The notes below the pieces were generated by a model, which was not told the DNA's origin, ran no database searches, and saw nothing but the letters and a program-made list of their open reading frames with translations. Of a DNA stretch of 64,000 nucleotides, positions 60,017-64,000 are shown in pieces. This DNA is from Candidula unifasciata (Eukaryota > Mollusca > Gastropoda > Stylommatophora > Geomitridae): NCBI GenBank assembly GCA_905116865.2, contig CAJHNH020000223.1, forward strand, positions 445,848 through 509,847. Direction: 5' to 3'. Made by a program: the position numbers and the translations under genes. Each line of letters begins with the position of its first letter. Position 1 is the first letter of the stretch.

Positions 60017-61005
60017 TGTATGTATGTATGTATGTATGTATGTATGTATGTATGTATGTATGTATGTATGTATGTATGTATGTATGTATGTATGTATGTA
60101 TGTATGTATGTATGTATGTATGTATGTATGTATGTATGTATGTATGTATGTATGTATGTATGTATGTATGTATGTATGTATGTATGTATGTATGTATGTA
60201 TGTATGTATGTATGTATGTATGTATATATGTCTGTATGTCTGTATGTCTGTATGTTTGTATGTCTCTGTATCTGTGTGTCTGTGTGTTTGTGTGTGTGTG
60301 TGTGTATACGTACGTAGGTATGTATGTATGTATGTCGACCCTCCTGTCTGTCTGTCTGTCTGTTTGCCTGCCTGCCTGCATGCATGGCCGCTCCACTTTT
60401 GACATGCACCAAAAAGGAGCAGCGGTCTGTTATGCTATGTGTGATCAGTGAATGGGTGAAAGCCGAAGAAATGTATCCGCAAGTGAAGTTTCGAGTATGG
60501 TGATGAGACTAAAAAGAACCTGCTACACAATGATCATACTGATGAAAAACAAAAAAAGAAGCTATTTCAGTACTGTACCTTTCATAACGTTCTGCAGCGC
60601 GTCTTCGCAAGGAAACAGTCTGTCAAATGTCGCGGCTGGAGCCAACTGTTGAAGCTTGAAGGCCAGTGTGGTGTCAATGCCACCAAGGTCGTCAGAAGCC
60701 AGACCTAAAGCAGAGGCCAGGATGGCTAACGGGTTGACAGTTTCTGTCAATATGGCTTTCAGTCTGTCCAGTTTTGTTATCACTTTGACAGCCTCGGTTC
60801 CTATACAGTGATTCTGGCATTCGACTTGGAATATTACCTCCCCACTGGCATCATCTGAAGAGTTAATAAAAGCTATGTTTTATGAACTGAATAACAAGAA
60901 GCATATATCAATATCAATGATTTGTCTGAAGGAATAAGGACACGGAAACCTACTTACCTATCTTCCCATTCCCTGAATTCTTTCTTCGTCGCTTTTTAAC
61001 ATATG
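47003..61005 (-). CDS. PIK3AP1/BANK1-like: DBB-domain adaptor (BCAP/BANK1/Dof family), C-terminal 509+ residues, 11 exons
   Basis: Minus-strand gene, exons in order: 61005-60958, 60854-60579, 59511-59299, 57888-57712, 55481-55360, 53939-53800, 53419-53290, 51296-51183, 49589-49523, 48994-48867, 47122-47003. All junctions keep frame, with phases 1,1,1,1,0,2,0,0,1,0. From 60854 on the join is 1487 bases and gives 494 residues plus stop. Recognised parts: the end of the DBB domain ([20 protein letters not shown], ...[10 protein letters not shown]), then the ankyrin-like [37 protein letters not shown], which align well with vertebrate BCAP/BANK1 at the same place. Next is YVSPTPRP with the p85-SH2-type motif YIDM, then a low-complexity Ser/Lys-rich tail. 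The family (Drosophila Dof, BANK1, BCAP) comprises cytosolic adaptors linking FGF, B-cell or Toll-type receptors to kinases and PI3K. PI3K coupling here is inference from YIDM. The N-terminus, including any TIR-like domain, is not in the recognised part. Confidence 0.85.
47280..47480 (-). mobile_element. LINE 3' end, reverse, with (TGA)n tail
   Basis: catcatcatcatcatgtttc is the complement of a TGATGATGA tail. The following sequence shares cagatcagataagtgctctt, tctcacccca and caagtacttatctctttgct with 20600-20720 and 49150-49240. It lies in the last intron of the DBB gene. Confidence 0.55.
47778..48036. mobile_element. MITE-like element with long inverted ends and a TTAGGG-rich core
   Basis: Left end ctttcttattagccgaccac, then caggtcacgggacaatcaaa and gaaggggtggtaga. 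The reverse complement of the right end gives CTTTCTTTTTAGCCAACCAC, AAGTGACGTCACAGGACACA and AGAGGGTGGTAAGA. Core at 47879-47917 is tttagggttagggttaaagt, tagggttagtgttagg. No ORF. A non-autonomous DNA transposon is the simplest reading. Confidence 0.7.
48125..48175. repeat. Short tandem duplication
   Basis: ttgtgcagggactctagctg occurs twice, 23 bases apart. Confidence 0.85.
48249..48748. repeat. (AGC/AGT)n trinucleotide tract in an intron of the DBB gene
   Basis: About 165 triplets, AGC-rich at the left and becoming almost pure AGT from 48525. Poly-Ser, poly-Val and poly-Leu frames over it are artefacts. Confidence 0.97.
48867..48994 (-). CDS. PIK3AP1/BANK1-like: DBB gene, charged low-complexity exon
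   Basis: Acceptor TTCCATCAACAG|AA, donor CCACTG|GTAATA. Reads [40 protein letters not shown] then PL. Confidence 0.75.
49085..49440 (-). mobile_element. LINE 3' end, reverse, with (TGA)n tail
   Basis: atcatcatcatcatcatcat at 49087-49110 (complement of the tail). Then the minus frame reads [20 protein letters not shown] before the TGA repeats, an RT-ORF end of the type '.DR..WR.MV..A...GT'. The body to about 49440 parallels 20680-20900. Confidence 0.6.
49441..49522. other. Intronic spacer
   Basis: No feature recognised. Confidence 0.3.
49523..49589 (-). CDS. PIK3AP1/BANK1-like: DBB gene, small exon
   Basis: Acceptor TGTTTCTACAG|AAA, donor TTGAAAA|GTAAGT (consensus). Reads [20 protein letters not shown] then LK and a split codon. 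Confidence 0.72.
49937..50043. repeat. (CT)n microsatellite
   Basis: About 52 CT dinucleotides with two ATCT interruptions near 50011. Confidence 0.97.
50044..50459. other. Intronic spacer
   Basis: No feature recognised. Confidence 0.3.
50460..50685 (+). mobile_element. tRNA-derived SINE, family R1
   Basis: gagcccaccatgatgcagaa, cctaaggtggtgggtttaat, caggtcgacacatccttaaa and ctgggacgtaaaggcc. A poly(C) tract replaces the linker (50552-50564). Confidence 0.7.
50686..50835 (+). mobile_element. Second SINE R1-type fragment, head to tail
   Basis: tgggttgtagttcgaaccac (B-box-like), aatgagcctggatcccagtc, tggtacaggggatgtctttg and aaggaggccggcttgat. Confidence 0.55.
50995..51090. repeat. (GA)n microsatellite
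   Basis: GA repeats with several AAAG interruptions. Confidence 0.95.
51183..51296 (-). CDS. PIK3AP1/BANK1-like: DBB gene, basic exon
   Basis: Acceptor CATTTTTTTTTCAG|CAT, donor TTTAAAG|GTGAAT, 38 codons: [38 protein letters not shown]. The [14 protein letters not shown] stretch is basic and amphipathic-looking. Function unknown. Confidence 0.75.
51348..51515. repeat. 80-bp x2 direct repeat upstream of an exon
   Basis: gaatactttatatgtcacaa, taatatac-gtttacatatc and aagatttgtt-ccctaattct occur twice (51356 and 51432). It lies in the intron just before the 51296 acceptor. Confidence 0.9.
51625..51795 (-). mobile_element. Repeat family R3 copy, reverse
   Basis: actctggcttttgccagggg, gaacgcggtttctgggacct, ctcatccacatggtggcact and gtgtgatgtactagtgggat. 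Confidence 0.85.
51835..52030 (-). mobile_element. Repeat family R3 copy, reverse
   Basis: gaagccccaccctggctctt, gggccgcaatatagcccgac, cgtggtttctgggacctctc and tgtgtgatgtactagtgtgg. Same orientation as its neighbours. Confidence 0.85.
52080..52550 (-). mobile_element. Third R3 copy, reverse, split by an inserted R1 SINE
   Basis: The 3' part gagcctcaccctggcttctg (52092) and the 5' part gctgaacggggtttccgtga through tgatgtcctagtggggtaca (52442-52545) are separated by the SINE at 52130-52405. ccttgagtat before and ccctgaatat after resemble a decayed target-site duplication. Confidence 0.8.
52130..52405 (-). mobile_element. tRNA-derived SINE, family R1, reverse, inserted in R3
   Basis: aaaaggaaaagtctcttttc, gtgatgtggtcagcatcaca, ggcggcctttacttcccggg, attcaaggctgggtcgacat and ctagccgctacgccacggcg (complement of the A-box head). 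Confidence 0.88.
52770..53055 (+). mobile_element. tRNA-derived SINE, family R1
   Basis: cgctgtggcgttggtggcta, aagtcgtgggctcgcgccct, aggtcgacccagccttgtgt, ggccggcatgatgctgacca, ccgattgctctataaaaata and ctataagcgtcgaaaagggt. Confidence 0.88.
53144..53280. repeat. Imperfect (CA)n microsatellite beside an exon donor
   Basis: CA repeats with GGACA, CATG and AGATA interruptions. Its edge is 10-15 bases from the donor of the 53290-53419 exon. Confidence 0.93.
53290..53419 (-). CDS. PIK3AP1/BANK1-like: DBB gene, exon next to a GT microsatellite
   Basis: Acceptor ATATTCTCACAG|A. Reads [40 protein letters not shown] then LNG. The donor AACGGG|GTGGGA is chosen because it gives the phase needed by the next exon. 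Other GTs of the adjacent (GT)n repeat are possible. Confidence 0.65.
53519..53625. repeat. CAT-rich tract
   Basis: catcatcatcatcgtcatca and related triplets, possibly an isolated LINE (TGA)n tail in reverse. Confidence 0.8.
53800..53939 (-). CDS. PIK3AP1/BANK1-like: DBB gene, exon behind duplicated acceptors
   Basis: Acceptor GATTGTTTTCACAG|CAG, donor GCATCAG|GTAATG. Reads [46 protein letters not shown] with a split R. A NAGNAG choice at the start (CAG|CAG) could drop the first Q. The acceptor and first 22 exon bases are part of a 42-bp tandem repeat continuing into the intron. Confidence 0.78.
53919..54128 (-). repeat. 42-bp x5 tandem repeat straddling a 3' splice site
   Basis: On the minus strand each unit is ATTAATGATTGTTTTCACAG followed by CAGTGCCTATCATATCAGAG and TC. 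The copy nearest the exon supplies the real acceptor at 53940-53941. Copies at 53961, 54003 and 54045 are nearly identical, and the one at 54087 is diverged. Confidence 0.96.
54340..54500 (+). mobile_element. SINE family R5, diverged copy
   Basis: tggcccaggcgtcgcgaaca, agtatgattccagctgca, tcgacaatgatatggagcac and aatgacaaactactggccgt. Confidence 0.6.
54730..54910 (+). mobile_element. LINE C-terminal fragment
   Basis: Plus frame [19 protein letters not shown] holds the 'GRPGKRW' phrase. The remainder is scrambled. Confidence 0.4.
54950..55192 (-). mobile_element. tRNA-derived SINE, family R1, reverse
   Basis: gctgaacctatattttacag, ggtgggtgatatgcttaaga, ccgcctttgctacccatgaa, atttaaggctggatcaatct and ctagccgctacaccacgcct. 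Confidence 0.85.
55230..55328. repeat. (GAA)n microsatellite
   Basis: About 30 GAA triplets, 30 bases from the donor of the exon ending at 55360. Confidence 0.97.
55360..55481 (-). CDS. PIK3AP1/BANK1-like: DBB gene, Ser-rich exon
   Basis: Acceptor TTCTCCACAG|AT, donor AATCAG|GTAATA. Reads [40 protein letters not shown] then Q. No domain seen. Supported by perfect frame continuity on both sides. Confidence 0.75.
55482..55859. other. Intronic spacer
   Basis: No feature recognised. Confidence 0.3.
55860..56005 (+). mobile_element. Retroelement 3' fragment shared with 15825-15965
   Basis: gactgttactggcactattg, gaaactggaactctgctaat and gagacggagcgcttacatga align with the copy at 15825. Confidence 0.5.
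56405..56545 (+). mobile_element. SINE family R1, 5' part
   Basis: gctgggtagcgtaatgacga head, then aatgcgcatggagtttgatt, then tgtgtcgacccagtctaaaa. It stops at a CAT-rich tract. Confidence 0.6.
56546..56905 (-). mobile_element. LINE C-terminal fragment, reverse, with (TGA)n tail
   Basis: Minus frame [20 protein letters not shown], then [12 protein letters not shown], the 'W.GH..R....RW....W....R' block of RT C-termini. (TGATGA)-type tail at 56547-56582 in reverse. Confidence 0.65.
57002..57700. other. Intronic spacer
   Basis: No feature recognised. 57300-57540 is pyrimidine-rich and may be reverse LINE. Confidence 0.3.
57712..57888 (-). CDS. PIK3AP1/BANK1-like: DBB gene, exon with YxxM motif
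   Basis: Acceptor ATCTGTAG|GT, donor CCACAG|GTTTGT. Reads [63 protein letters not shown] fits the pYxxM consensus for p85 SH2 domains, and YVSP plus proline-rich sequence resembles adaptor linkers. Confidence 0.82.
57955..58172 (-). mobile_element. tRNA-derived SINE, family R1, reverse
   Basis: gatgatgtgttctgcattac, accggctgtctttacttccg, acccattcacggctgggtcg and atagccactacgccacgc. Confidence 0.85.
58215..58515. repeat. Short tandem duplications
   Basis: acatctttgttatcactgga with cacatga occurs three times (58278-58360). The flanking block tgtttccatggg-tctaacag also recurs. A 36-base unit with ttatcttagatttcggtagt is duplicated at 58440-58512. Confidence 0.9.
58800..59262. repeat. Degenerate about 38-bp tandem array
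   Basis: About 11 loose copies of aatggtacagctttattatc plus tacttctgaaggtag, increasingly diverged towards the exon at 59299. Confidence 0.8.
59299..59511 (-). CDS. PIK3AP1/BANK1-like: DBB gene, ankyrin-like exon
   Basis: Acceptor TTGTATTTACAG|AC, donor AAAT|GTAAGA. Reads [71 protein letters not shown]. It matches BCAP/BANK1 in the positions LLHFAA, L..CPGA-like, G..P..IA...G and F..EY. Confidence 0.92.
59680..60345. repeat. (TATG)n microsatellite, 650 bp
   Basis: About 125 TATG units with one deletion at 59983, flanked by TCTG and TGTG variants. It sits in the intron between two DBB gene exons. Open frames of 200-267 codons on both strands are artefacts. Confidence 0.98.
60579..60854 (-). 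CDS. PIK3AP1/BANK1-like: DBB gene, exon with the end of the DBB domain
   Basis: Acceptor TTAACTCTTCAG|AT, donor GAAAG|GTACAG. Reads [48 protein letters not shown], then [20 protein letters not shown]. The NP..(F/I)...ALG block before an ankyrin-like segment is diagnostic of BCAP/BANK1-type DBB domains. Confidence 0.88.
60958..61005 (-). CDS. PIK3AP1/BANK1-like: DBB gene, small upstream exon (tentative)
   Basis: 48 bases between ACATTCTCAG and GATAG|GTAAGT. In the frame required by the next exon it reads [15 protein letters not shown], then joins as D-DASGEV. The frame fit and perfect donor support it. The 103-base intron is short for this gene and the peptide is not conserved enough to confirm. 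Confidence 0.55.
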   Translation of the reverse strand, partial: HMLKSDEERIQGMGR

Positions 61006-61009
61006 CTGA

Positions 61010-61619
61010 GAATGTTTTGAGAACGAACGAACGAACAAACTTTATTTTCAAAGGGTTACAAATTGGGCACGCAGGCCCCTCTGACATTCGGCCCTTCTAA
61101 GCACTCATTTTTCATAGTACCAATGCCTGCTATCAATAATGCTTGTTATGAATATAATAAAGAAAAATAAATTATAGAATATTGAATACACACATCATGT
61201 GTACACAATCGTACACACTCACACAAACTTATACGCACTCCTACGTTTTCATACATGCACACTCATATAGACATTCGTAATACATACACTCACGCATCTA
61301 CATATATACACAAACATAAAACACATGCACATACATAGACATAAATGCACAAATAGAAAAAACACACATTTACATTTGAGAAACGCAATTTGCGATGAGG
61401 CATGTGAGAAACTGATCCACTAACAAATCGAATAATTAGGCTCTTGAGCGAACAACAGTGGAGACTGCTCGAAAGCAGTCAGAAGAAGACTTGCATTAGC
61501 AATTCAGAGATTGAACAGCATGAAGTACTTATGGCAAACCACCAATAAATTAGTGAAAGTTAAATTCTTGTGATAGTGCATTTTTTCTGGTGGCAACTTA
61601 CGGTTGCTAGTTCTAGACT
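61010..61619. other. Spacer upstream of recognised DBB exons
   Basis: AACG run at 61023-61036. CACA-rich DNA at 61190-61370. No exon identified with confidence. Confidence 0.35.
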
Positions 61620-61690
61620 CTCACTGAGTCACTGAGTCACTGAGTCACTGAGTCACTAAGTCACTGAGTCACTGAGTCACTGAGTCACTG
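61620..61690. repeat. 9-bp array of TGAGTCACT
   Basis: About eight copies, one with taagtcact. Each holds the TGAGTCA consensus of AP-1/bZIP binding. Confidence 0.95.
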
Positions 61691-61694
61691 AAGA

Positions 61695-61932
61695 CAAAGA
61701 CTGAAGCTTTTGGATGACAATTTTACAGAAACATTCTCAAGACAAAGACTGAAGCTTTTGGATGACAATTTTACAGAAACATTCTCAAGACAAAGACTGA
61801 AGCTTTTGGATGACAATTTTACAGAAACATTCTCAAGACAAAGACTGGAACTTTTGGATGACAATTTTACAGAAAAATTCTCAAGACAAAGACTGAAGCT
61901 TTTGGATGACAATTTTACAGAAACATTCTCTG
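61695..61932. repeat. 48-bp x5 tandem repeat, open on both strands
   Basis: Unit agactgaagcttttggatga plus caattttacagaaacattct and caag, sixteen codons. Plus frame repeats DDNFTETFSRQRLKLL. Minus frame repeats ENVSVKLSSKSFSLCL. No domain recognised. The plus frame continues into a Ser/Thr-rich 30-codon tail and stops at 62026. Confidence 0.93.
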
Positions 61933-62059
61933 AATACCATGACTCAAGAAAAAGAAAAACATCGACTTTCGACACTAGTAGAACATCAAGAACGGGCTCA
62001 TCAACAGCGTCCTGTCCCGAAAGTTGAAGTATTGTGGCCTTAACAAATGTCATTGTGGC

Positions 62060-62265
62060 TTGAAAAAGACTATGATGTAGGGTGCATTTTGTGAACAGCA
62101 AGGCAGGGGTCGACCTCCGCGAAGATAGGTACAGGACATTGAAAATGCATTGGCATTGAAAGCACATGGGACTGGAGAGCTGGCTAGGGATAGGGATACT
62201 TTCAGGGGTCCCGTGTGGAGTGCGAGGCTCTGTAAAGGACTGGCTGACTGATGATGATATCTCTC
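62060..62265 (+). mobile_element. LINE C-terminal fragment with TGATGATGA tail
   Basis: Plus frame QQGRGRPPRRYRT, then IENALALKAHGTGELARDRD, TFRGPVWSARLCKGLAD and TGATGATGA. Same family as 3985 and 22985, and it adds the upstream GRGRPPRRY block. Confidence 0.7.
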
Positions 62266-62364
62266 TCTCCCCGCCCCCACTCCCCGCCAACCACTCGCCG
62301 CCTATGCTAACTTATCTAACGGAATAAATGCCCACCAACTACTTAACTAGCAAGCTACATATCC

Positions 62365-62585
62365 AATGGTCGCCGCCCTGGTGTGGGACTAGACCATGCT
62401 TTGCGGATCGAAAGGGCGCGGGTTCAGGTCCAGACGGACCTTTTGTTTTCAATGACTTTGGCTTCCAGATCGACCCAGCCTTGAGTGGGCACCAGGTACC
62501 ATCTGGGGAGTAAAGGCGGCCGGCGTGATTTTGACAAAATCACCAACAGAGTGCAAATTGGCATACACAATATAGGCCTAGCCTG
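62365..62585 (+). mobile_element. SINE family R1, 5' part of a split copy
   Basis: cgccgccctggtgtgggact, ggcgcgggttcaggtccaga (B-box), agatcgacccagccttgagt, aaaggcggccggcgtgattt and atataggcctagcct. Its tail is at 63232. Confidence 0.8.
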
Positions 62586-63231
62586 TAGTGATGGGAAACC
62601 CAGGGGAACCCCCAGATGATGTCACTGATGACGTACCCCAGGGGAACCCCCAGATGTCACTGATGACATAGAAGGTCAGAAGACCATAGGAAGCGAGAGA
62701 CGCAGGTAAATGATGTGTTTAGCGTATTTGGTGTTTTTATTAACTATGGTGAGCGGAAAGCTTGAAAGCGAGAAAAGATAGAAAATCAGTTGATGTTTGG
62801 ACGGGTATGTGTGCGGTCGAGTACAAAGGAACGACTGTGAAGCTTACAGACTGCCTGACTACGTGCAGGAGTTTGGGACGCTGAGAGACATGGCGGTATC
62901 GATGTGAGTGATTGTTAACCGACTACAATATTCCACTGTGTGGAACTGGAAGATGCCGGCATAAACGAGTTGTACAGTTTGAAAGGTAATTGCATCTAGA
63001 TTTGAGCTGTGATGTTTCTGAAGCAGTATTTATAATTGGGCTCTTGTATTGTTGATGAGAACACAGAACAGTGACCGGACAGTACAGTTGTTGAATCAGC
63101 TAATAAAATCAGTAACTGCCGATGGGGGTGTTTGTCATCTGATGTGTTCATACTAACTTTTTTACAACAATGAAAGAAAGAACAGTATTTAGATGAGCCC
63201 AGATAAAACCTAGAGGTAGCAAAATTGCATA
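62586..63231. other. About 645-bp insertion inside the SINE
   Basis: Unique in the window. Starts with a direct repeat (caggggaacccccagat at 62612 and 62638) and contains no ORF of note. Nature unknown. Confidence 0.5.
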
Positions 63232-63292
63232 GCTCTATATGCGCGATAAGCCGGAAGGCGTGTAAAAGGGTCCTTCACTTACACATCACACA
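63232..63292 (+). mobile_element. SINE family R1 tail of the split copy
   Basis: agctctatatgcgcgataag, ccggaaggcgtgtaaaaggg and tccttcactt are the R1 3' end. Confidence 0.75.
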
Positions 63293-63296
63293 ATAA

Positions 63297-64000
63297 CTGA
63301 GGGGATGAATGCTTAACAACTTACTTATCTAGATACCTACCTATTACATTTGAGGGGATGAATGCTCAACAACTTACTTATCTAGATACCTACCTATTAC
63401 ATTTGAGGGGATGAATGCTTGCCAACTTACTTATCTAGATACCTACCTATTACATTTGAGGGGATGAATGCTTGCCAACTTACTTATCTAGATACCTACC
63501 TATTACATTTGAGGGGATGAATGCTTGCCAACTTACTTATCTAGATACCTACCTATTACATTTGAGGGGATGAATGCTTAACAACTTACTTATCTAGATA
63601 CCTACCTATTACATTTGAGGGGATGAATGCTTGCCAACTTACTTATCTAGATACCTACCTATTACATTTGAGGGGATGAATGCTTGCCAACTTACTTATC
63701 TAGATACCTACCTATTACATTTGAGGGGATGAATGCTTGCCAAATTACTTATCTAGATACCTACCTATTACATTTGAGGGGATGAATGCTTGCCAACTTA
63801 CTTATCTAGAAACCTACCTATTACATTTGAGGGGATGAATGCTTGCCAACTTACTTATCTAGATACCTACCTATTACATTTGAGGGGATGAATGCTTGCC
63901 AACTTACTTATCTAGATACCTACCTATTACATTTGAGGGGATGAATGCTTAACAACTTACTTATCTAGATACCTACCTATTACATTTGAGGGGATGAATG
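63297..64000. repeat. 53-bp minisatellite array (runs off right edge)
   Basis: More than 13 copies of gaggggatgaatgcttgcca, acttacttatctagatacct and acctattacattt. Two variants alternate irregularly: gcttgccaac and gcttaacaac. Confidence 0.97.

Noticed and set aside
59609..60412. Frames of 257-267 codons on both strands
   Set aside because: They are translations of a (TATG)n microsatellite (Met-Tyr-Val-Cys / Ile-His-Thr-Tyr repeats) with no unique sequence of coding character.
61685..62290. 201-codon minus frame as an upstream DBB exon
   Set aside because: It is mostly a 48-bp repeat plus LINE sequence read backwards. No DBB or TIR-like signature, and the required splice phase could not be established.
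63297..64000. CRISPR-like 53-bp periodicity
   Set aside because: The whole unit is conserved, with no variable spacer.

Overview
The window is eukaryotic. It has spliced genes with canonical GT/AG introns, exons of 48 to 376 bases spread over kilobases, many tRNA-headed SINE copies, 5'-truncated LINE fragments, and very many micro- and minisatellites. There are no bacterial operons or phage genes. The two recognisable genes are animal genes. The repeat load and repeat types suit a lophotrochozoan, most likely a mollusc and perhaps a gastropod. That placement is inference from general character, not from a diagnostic sequence.

Layout. 1-6900: tandem arrays (43-bp, 27-bp, 74-bp units), LINE and SINE fragments. 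6911-20115 (+): a complete three-exon calcyphosin-like (CAPSL-type) EF-hand gene of 207 residues. Its 10.4-kb first intron is full of repeats and its polyadenylation signal is at 20091. 20130-46890: no supported gene. This stretch holds SINEs, LINE 3' ends, long simple repeats and a 2.9-kb minisatellite of a 16-bp G-rich unit (33191-36075). 46892-61005 (-): the last eleven coding exons of a Dof/BCAP/BANK (DBB) family adaptor, homologous to vertebrate PIK3AP1 (BCAP) and BANK1. They carry the end of the DBB domain, an ankyrin-like segment, a YxxM motif (YIDM) and a long low-complexity tail. The 5' exons, which would hold any TIR-like domain, are not identified. 61010-64000: repeats, a LINE 3' end, a split SINE, and a 53-bp array that runs off the right edge.

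For both genes the exon chains were assembled by hand. Every splice junction keeps the reading frame, including split codons, which is strong internal evidence. The two genes have opposite orientation and no evident functional link. The calcyphosin-like protein would be a cytosolic calcium sensor. The DBB protein would be a cytosolic adaptor linking receptors to PI3-kinase.

The most unusual observation is that both genes have a 3' splice site caught in a tandem duplication. Exon 2 of the calcyphosin-like gene is preceded by three decoy copies of its own acceptor plus the first exon bases (17684-17931). One decoy is in frame and would add 23 codons. An exon of the DBB gene (53800-53939) is preceded by four extra copies of a 42-bp unit that straddles its acceptor. 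No new enzymatic or defence system was found. The other points of interest concern repeat biology: minisatellites born inside SINEs or LINEs, head-swapped SINEs, and a MITE with a TTAGGG-like core.
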